DNA of 64,000 nt from assembly GCA_017163975.1 (NCBI GenBank), contig JAFFSR010000309.1, forward strand, positions 2,210,001 through 2,274,000, written 5' to 3'. The stretch comes from Anastatus disparis (taxonomy: Eukaryota; Arthropoda; Insecta; Hymenoptera; Eupelmidae). Each line of letters starts with the position of its first letter. Positions within the stretch are counted from its first letter, which is position 1. This document shows positions 57,385-64,000 of this stretch, piece by piece. The position numbers and the translations under genes are program-made. The notes under the pieces are model-generated. The model searched no databases. It saw only the letters and a list, made by a program, of their open reading frames with translations, and had not been told where the DNA came from.

Positions 57385-60300
57385 ATGTTTGCGTTAGTTT
57401 TGTGGGAAACATCTAACGAAATAAGTGTGATTCCATTTGAAGACATAAAAAATGAGAACGAGAAGAAAAAAGCTAAATGGGGAAAACACTGGTATTTTTT
57501 ACAAGTTTTAAAAAAAAGTGGTAAGTTTATCATGTTTTTTTAGAAATTTACTTTATTATTTTAAGTACTTTAAATAATTGTTTATGAAGAATGATAATGA
57601 ATATATACTGAAGAGGTTTCAGTGCTCTCAGCAACCGATTGATACAAGCACCACTGTTCATTACATGTGCTTTGTTTACGAACACACTGAAAACCTCCGT
57701 CGCTAATTAGCATCGTAATAATAGCATAAATACATCGAAGTTAAATTAAATAAAAATATATACATGATTCACTAATTATGTGTTTAATAATTGAGAATTT
57801 AAAAATTTTATAACTATTAATAATAGGTATAAATATAAATTTTGATTATATAGATGATAAAACTTATCTGGAATCACTAGATGCGACAACAGAGGGAGAA
57901 ATTATCATTCCAGAAAGGAGATCTTCAATAGCACCAGAGTTGTTGGCAAAAAAAAAAATATTTAAACAGCAAGAAAAGAAAATTAAATCAATTAAAGACG
58001 ATGTAGAGATGGAAAGGAATAGAATAATTCTTCATAAACCCTCACTTTTTGAAATAGACACTAATTCAACATCAAACAAAAATCAAATTGCTAAGTAAGT
58101 TATAAATTTCAAAATTAAAAATATTAAGAATAAATTTTTTTAAGAACAATATCTTATTAGCACCTTCACTGTCAAGATCTTTTATCATGGAAAATCTGTG
58201 TTATTGACAATGAAGAGGTTAATTATAAATTAAACTTCGCATTAATATTTTTTTACATTATTATAATGCAAACACACTCACACATACGCATACACACGCA
58301 CACATACACACACATATTATTAATTTTTTAAATTTTTACTTTCGAAATAAAATTTAAATTTATTAAATCAAAGTTTTTTATGAAATTTTTCTTACTAAAC
58401 GTACCGAAGAATCATAATTTTATTATAAGTATGTGATTTTTTTAGAAATAAATCAAAAGATCAAAAGGATGATGTTCCAGAAGAGACGTCTAGCGACAAC
58501 GAAGACTCAGATTCAGAAGATGATTCCAGCAGTAGTGATGATAACACCTTATCTAAGGAAAATGACGTAGTGCAAGCATCGACTTCAGAGAATAAACAGC
58601 AGCGGCCATGCATTTGCTCTAAAGTATCTTTAGGTTGATAATTTTTATTTATCTATTGAAATTATAATTATTCATAACAAATGTGCAATAATCATAACAT
58701 ATTATTGATAAATCATTAAATAATTATTGCATTACAGTAAACTCAGCTGACGTTGAAAAATTCAATCAGATTTTAGAATTGGCACGTTCTATTAACTGTG
58801 AAGGTTAGTGTTTGATGGTATATTTTTATTTAATATTGAAATATCATATTACCCTGGTAGAAATTTGAACATTAAAAATGGTGTAAACAACAATTTATGA
58901 CCATTTTTAATAGTAATATTTTGTCATGTCAATATTGGCGAATAAATGGCAATTTTTTGCTGAATCTGCAGAGCTCAAATTTTTTGGTATATTGGTTAGC
59001 ATCTTATAGGCAAAAAATGCTAATATAAAAATGTTGTTCAAAATTTTTGTATTTAGCCAAAAAAATACGCATTTTAAGTAAACTGAGAGAAAAAATCAGT
59101 AACAGCTATCTAAAAATTAGGTAAACTGTGGACAACTTTTTTTGACTAGTTATATAACTTTTTAGTAATGAGTCCTTAATTTTTCAGATCATAGGTAAAA
59201 TCATAACCTCACTTTTGCCACGTGGCGAGAAAATATAGATTAGTATTTATTCACATTCCTTCGTCAATGTTTATTTTTATTGGAATTTATAAAAATAAAA
59301 ATAATATTAAATTTTATTAAAATAAAAATATGAAACGCAGTACGAAACGAGTATAAAAATATCGTTTTTTAAAATAATAAATGGAAAATTTTATTAATCG
59401 TTTAAAAATAACCTCTAACAATCCGATCACAACTCAAAATATACGCGCGAATATATTAACAAAAGTGATTCTATTAATGATTAATGATAACTTTCAAGAA
59501 AAAACCTTAAATGATTCTTAATAGTAATCAATTAGAGCACAATTTGATAGACTCTACTGTTAACTATCTATATTCAAATAATAGTGGATCAAACTCAACA
59601 TTTTATTAGCATTTTTTAGCACTATGAAGGTTGAAAAAAACGTTTCATATTAGTTCAAATAATGGCCATAAAACATTCCCATTTTCTGCTCTTCACTTTA
59701 AAGAAATGGCCATAAAATGGTAGAAAAAGCGTTTCATTTTCTACCAGGGTATTGACATTAGAATATAAAAATTCTTGTTAATATATAAATATTATTTTTA
59801 TTAAAAAACAATACTTCTTTTTTCAGAATTATAAGATAGATCGTTCCGGCTCAAAAAAGGATGCAATTGTGAGTTATAAATAGAAATTAACTAAAATTAT
59901 TATCTGCGAATATTTGATTTACGAATTAAATTTTTCATTCAAAATTTAATTATTTTTTATCTTTGAATTAATTCTGTTCATGTTTTTTTTAGTTTTTTCT
60001 CTTTTTTTTATATTTTTATCACCTTTAACTATTTTCCTTTTTTACTTCCATGTTTTTTCTTTTATTAATTAATTTTTTTGATTCGTGATTACCTATTAAA
60101 TTTTATTTATGCTTTTGTTTTTTTTAACATACTGTACTGTATGAATTTGAACTTCGCAACGTTCGTTAGCAACACTCCTAAGGTAAACATATTTTTTAAT
60201 CCAGAAATTTTAGGAACAGCAAAAGTATCAGCATTGAAAATTACATAATTTTTCTTATGTAATTTTTAATAACGATGCTTTTGCTGTTACCAAACTGTCG

Positions 60301-62194
60301 GGATTAAAAAAAAATGTTTACCTTAGGAGTGTTGCTTACGAACGTTCCGAATTTCAGACTCATTTTACTGTACAGTTGATTGCTCAGAGTTATTTTCATC
60401 AGACTTGTTCACGTTTATCATTTTTATTAATTTCACCTTCAACTATCTTCCTTTTCTCACTTCCATGTTTTTATAGTACACTTTCTTCTGCTTTTTCTGT
60501 TATCAATTAATTTTTTTTAAATTTGTGGTTATTTTCCTTTTTTTTATTTAATTTAACGTCACTGTATTTATGCCATTATTTCGATGCTAATTAGTGACAG
60601 AGTTCGTCAGTGTGTTTGTGAACAAAGTCCATATAACGTATAGTGGTACTTGTATCATTCGGCCGAGAGCGGGATTCGAACTCGGAACCTTAAGATTATG
60701 AATCCATCATTCTACCGAGTGAGCCACTGAACAAATCAACTTGCGGTTATCTATAAAATTTTATTTATGCTTTTGATTTTTTTCAACATACTTTCCTGTT
60801 CAGTTGATTGTTCATGATAATTTTCATCACAGATTTTTTCACGTTTATCATTTTTATTGATTTGTTCTTTCAATTTCAAATTCTTTGACAAATTCCTAAA
60901 TTTTCCATAAGTTACAGGCTTTTTTCGGTTTAGGGTTTCTTAAAGTTGCACCTGTATTTTCTAGTTGACAATGTATACTTTTTCTTTACTGCATTTTCAT
61001 TTATAAATACTAAAAAAAATTTATAAATACTAATAAAATTTATTTAAAAAATATATTAAATTTAAATTAAAATTTTATTAAATTTAGATTGAGGTTGCAG
61101 AAGGTTCTGGAGTTTTTGCAAATAAACGCAAAGTAATAAATATTCACAAGATTTATAGTAAGAATCCGAGAGAAATGGTTCGACAGCTCATGAAACTGAT
61201 TGTTGGAGAAGAAGAACTCAGGGAAAAAATGGCTGGAAACCAATACCTGATGACGTGTATGAAGCTGTCGAAAGTAAGATTAAAATAATAAATAATAAAT
61301 AAAATTTTATATCATATAATTCTGATGAAAAAGTAGTTACTTGTTTATATTTTAGGATTTGTAAATGAAAACGCAGTGAAGAAAAAGTATACCTTATCAA
61401 CTAAAAAATATAGAGAGGTTTTGACAGCAATGTGCGCGACTTTGAGAAACCCTAAACCGAAAAAAACACTTGTAAGTGATGGAAAATTTAGAAATTTGTC
61501 AAATAATTTTGAATTGAAAGAGCAAACTAATGAAAATAATAAAAGTAGAAAATTCTGTGATGAAAATAATCATGAACAATCAACTGAACAGGAAAGTATG
61601 TTAAAAAAAATCAAAAGCATAAATAAAAATTTATAAATAATCACAAATTAAAAAAAATCAATTTGTAACAGAACAAGCAGAGGAAAATATCACTAAAAAA
61701 CATGGAAATGACAAACGAAAAATAGCTGAAGGTGTAATTAATGAAAATGATAAATGTGAACAAGTCTCTGATAAAAATAACCATGAACAATCAACTGAAC
61801 AGAAAAGTATGTTAAAAAAAATCAAATGCATAAATAAAAATTTAAAGATAATCACAAATTTAAAAAAAATCAATTTATAACAGAACAAGCAGAGGGAAAT
61901 ATCACTAAAAAATATGGAAGTAAGAAAAGAAAAATAGCTGAAGGTGAAGTTATTGAAAATGATAAATGTGAACAAGTTTCTGATAAAAATAACCATGAAC
62001 AATCATCTCAAAAAAAAGTATGTTAAAAAATCAAAAGCATAAATAAAATTGTATAGATAACCACAAATAAAAAAAATTTATTAACAACAGAAAAAGCAGA
62101 GGAAAAATGCACAAAAAAACATGGAGGTAAGAAAAGGAAAATAGTTGGTGATAAAAATGAAAAAAAAAGAGAAAAAATTGGAAAAAGAATATAA
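57385..62194 (+). CDS. BEN-domain protein gene, ten exons, near-intact
   Basis: Likely exons: 57385-57520, 57854-58094, 58446-58633, 58738-58803, 59827-59868, 61088-61273, 61356-61595, 61672-61806, 61884-62017, 62091-62194. Most junctions have GT/AG and keep frame. Exon 1 encodes an N-terminal motif MFALVLWETSNEISVIPFED, typical ahead of BEN domains. Exon 3 is a Ser/Asp/Glu-rich linker. Exons 6 and 7 hold the BEN domain (IEVAEGSGVF, ENPREMVRQLM-like, GEEELREK, then VLTAMCATLRN). BEN proteins bind DNA or chromatin and usually repress transcription. Exons 8 and 9 are 45-codon duplicates. Defects: the exon 4-5 junction does not keep frame, and one-base slips occur in A-runs at about 61223 and 62010. 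It lacks any transposase motif and may be captured host cargo. Confidence 0.6.
58852..59749. mobile_element. MITE with TA duplication, termini CCCTGGTAGAAA, in a BEN-gene intron
   Basis: 898 bp with inverted ends CCCTGGTAGAAAWTT and AATTTTCTACCAGGG-like, and TA at 58850-58851 and 59750-59751. Same terminal family as 36717-36887. The interior is non-coding and AT-rich, with repeated ATGGCCATAAAA motifs near the right end. Confidence 0.85.
60157..60347. repeat. 191-bp palindromic element
   Basis: AACGTTCGTTAGCAACACTC at the left and the complement of AACGTTCGTAAGCAACACTC at the right, pairing inward through CTAAGGTAAACAT around a centre near 60250. A MITE-like unit. The target duplication is not clear. 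Confidence 0.7.
60541..60735 (-). mobile_element. tRNA-headed SINE fragment
   Basis: In sense (minus) it reads CAGTGGCTCACTCGGTAGAA (A-box like), an anticodon-like CAT context, and AGTTCGAATCC (B box), followed by the same body as 56741-56890. The T-stem has mismatches, so this is a SINE head rather than a tRNA gene. Confidence 0.65.
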
Positions 62195-62569
62195 AGAACC
62201 AATTCTTGGGTAAAATGTAAAGAATTAAAAGACAACAAATAATTTCTTAGGCAATCAAACTGAAAACTGAAAACGGAGCTGAAAGTTCAAGTTGAATATT
62301 TTGCACTTATTGAATTATACGAAGCAAATTTTTTTAAATATAATTGTTTCAAGTGTTAACTTGTTGTTATAAATTAATAATTTAATAATATTATTTTAAA
62401 GATTGTATTGGTAAAATAAAGCTTGTGATAATAAAAAGTTTAATCAAAACACTCACACAAACACAAATATACACACAACACACGCATACACACACACATA
62501 CATATAAGGTTTTCAATATTAATAACCATATTTTTAAATCTACAAAGTTTCTACGTTATTTTATTTTAA

Positions 62570-63849
62570 GCTAATGTATAATTTTTCATAAGTTTAGTAA
62601 AAGTTTCGATAGACTTTTGCTAAGCTGGCTGATGATATAAAAAAGAATTAAGCAATCAAAGTTTTGCAAAACTTTGACTACACTTTTTATACAGTTAAGT
62701 GAAAGTTTATAGAAACTTTTACTAAACTTTTTAAAAACTATACATTTATATTAAATACAAAAGTTATTTAAAGTTAATGTATAGTTTTCCAAAAGTTCAG
62801 TTACAGTTTCGAAAGACTTTGGCTAAAGTTTCTGATAATATAAAAAAGAATTAAACAATCAAAGTTTTGCCAAGCTTTGACCATACTTTTGATACAGTTA
62901 AACGAACGTCTATAGAAACTTTTACTAAACTTTTGAAGAACTATAGGTTAACTTTGAACTCCAAAGTTATTCAAAGTTAAGGTTTAGTTTTTCAAAAGTT
63001 TAGTTAAAGTTTCGATAGACTTTTGCTAAACTTTCTGATAATATCAAAAGTAATTAAACAATCAGAATTTTACAAAACTTTGACTGCACTTTTAATACAG
63101 TTTAGCAAAATTTTAACTAAACTTTTGATATAGTTTGGCTCAGGTTTGATTGAACTTTAGCCAAACTTACATAAAGCTTAGAAAGTGTAATTTCATAAAC
63201 TTCCTCTCTACGTACGCTAAAGTTAATATGCAGTTTTGCAAAAGATTGGTAAAAGTTTCGAAAGACTTTTGCTAAACTTTCCAATAGTATAAAAAAGAAT
63301 TAAACAATCAAAGTTCTGCCAAACTTAGACTACACTTTTGATACAGTTAAACGGAAGCCTATAGAAACTTTTACTAAACTTTTGAAAAACTATAGGTTAA
63401 CTTTAAACTTCAAAGTTATTCAAAGTTAATGTGTAGTTTTTTAAAAGTTTAGTTTAAGTTTTGATAGACTTTTGTTAAACTTTCTGATAATATAAAAAAG
63501 AATTTAAAAATAAGAATTTTACAAAAGTTTGACTACACTTCTGATACAGTTTGGCAAAATTTTAATTAAACTTTTGATATAGTTTGGCTTAAGTTTGATT
63601 GAACGGTAGCCAAACTTACATAAAGTTTAGAAAGTGTAATTTGATAAACTACCTCTCTACGAACCCTAAAGTTAATATGCAGTTTTTTAAAAGATTAGTA
63701 AAGTTACCAAAGACTTTTGCTAAACTTTCTGAAAATATAACATATGAAAAATCAAAGTTTAGCAAGTCTCATTGGCCAAGCTTGGAGAAAGTTCACCTAA
63801 AGCTGAACTTATGCTAAACTTCGCCTAAATTTATTTATTTTTACGCGGG
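62570..63849. repeat. Right terminal inverted repeat: tandem units
   Basis: Mirror of 54096-55320: repeating AAAGTTTAGTAAAAGTTTCG-type and CTAAACTTT motifs with period about 205-240 bp, ending in GCCAAGCTTGGAGAAAGTTC and ACGCGGG. It has extra variation between units compared with the left array. Confidence 0.8.
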
Positions 63850-64000
63850 AATATATTGAAATTTATTTTATAATTTTTAAATCAAAGAAATATTTCTTTG
63901 AAACTACAATCCATTTTGCAAAAATTTGTTTATTTTAAATAGATGATGATAGTGGGTTTATCGATTTTTTTAATCTTTATTATTTTCAATATTTATATTT
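63850..64000. other. Satellite remainder and window end
   Basis: 63850-63905 resumes the satellite of about 166 bp (ATATTGAAATTTATTTTATA, AATCAAAGAAATATTTCTTT). After that there are about 95 bases without a recognised feature. Confidence 0.6.

Larger units (their letters stand above)
59985..60900 (-). repeat. Antisense copies of the 3' exons inside the gene's own intron
   Basis: On the minus strand, 60130-59985 reads GTATGTTAAAAAAAACAAAA, then GCATAAATAAAATTTA, then ACATGGAAGTAAAAAAGG and GTGATAAAAAT. This matches the intron and exon 10 region (62018-62160). Further pieces lie at about 60480-60410 and 60890-60735. They are interrupted by a palindrome (60157-60347) and a SINE-like piece (60541-60735). 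A transcript through the gene would contain both orientations. Confidence 0.65.
54096..63849. mobile_element. 9.75-kb palindromic foldback-like element carrying BEN-domain genes
   Basis: Termini CCTGCGTAAAAATAAATAA and the complement CCCGCGTAAAAATAAATAA are followed on both sides by arrays of a unit of about 205 bp. Further inward lie mirrored copies of a split gene around a centre near 57244. The arms are unequal because the left has lost most of the gene. The flanking satellite is interrupted, with only AA seen as a possible duplication. Long inverted ends built of tandem repeats recall the FB elements of Drosophila, but the 9-bp duplication expected there is absent. No transposase is found, so mobility would need help from elsewhere. 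Confidence 0.75.

Noticed and set aside
60660..60730. tRNA-Met gene (CAT anticodon context) on the minus strand
   Set aside because: The T-stem does not pair properly and the sequence continues into a body found elsewhere, so it is a SINE head.
54096..63849. Integrated insect DNA virus segment because of the BEN domain
   Set aside because: BEN domains occur in some insect viruses, but I see no viral structural or replication gene, and the ends are tandem-repeat inverted repeats of transposon type.

Overview
The window looks like insect (arthropod) nuclear DNA. It is strongly AT-rich, its genes have introns, it carries insect-type LTR and non-LTR retrotransposons and a tRNA-headed SINE, and it has one exon that reads as part of a CNNM/Unextended-type metal transporter. 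Almost everything else is mobile DNA, much of it nested. I cannot fix the order or species. I see no bacterial operons, CRISPR arrays or rRNA.

Layout. 1-463: end of a Mutator-like transposase pseudogene. 1048-1476: a TTAA-flanked MITE. 1737-2661: decayed Ty3/gypsy integrase. 3665-4327 and 8198-8861: two foldback MITEs with 3-bp TNA duplications. 4391-8078: a 13-bp satellite split by a 5'-truncated R1-like non-LTR element. 9438-11439: two palindromic elements. 12607-16560: a long-TIR DNA transposon with a broken transposase, itself hit by a TTAA MITE. 17175-25910: an old copia-like element holding two large palindromic MITEs. 25976-33640: a young copia-like element on the minus strand with 205-bp LTRs and a 5-bp duplication. 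34499-35172: a third TNA MITE. 35458-35705: the single host exon. 35946-39398: palindromes and MITEs. 39403-41570: a satellite of about 163 bp containing a SINE. 43080-45232: a non-LTR pseudogene. 45545-46183: a TTAA MITE. 47930-50990: second copy of the long-TIR transposon. 51690-54095: a satellite of about 166 bp. 54096-63849: a 9.75-kb palindromic, foldback-like element.

The most unusual object is the 54096-63849 element. Its ends are long inverted arrays of a tandem repeat of about 205 bp. Its right arm carries a multi-exon gene for a BEN-domain protein whose splice sites mostly join in frame. Its left arm carries an inverted, internally deleted copy of the same gene. A run of tandemly duplicated coding exons and antisense copies of those exons inside an intron add to this.

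The young copia element has three unusual properties. A 234-bp intron joins a short upstream exon in frame to gag. The reverse transcriptase catalytic centre is deleted although the LTRs differ at only two positions. The pentamer TAGAG occurs about every 100 bp on its sense strand, in coding and non-coding parts alike. The older copia element is enriched in a different pentamer, ACGAG. All counts were made by eye and need computing.
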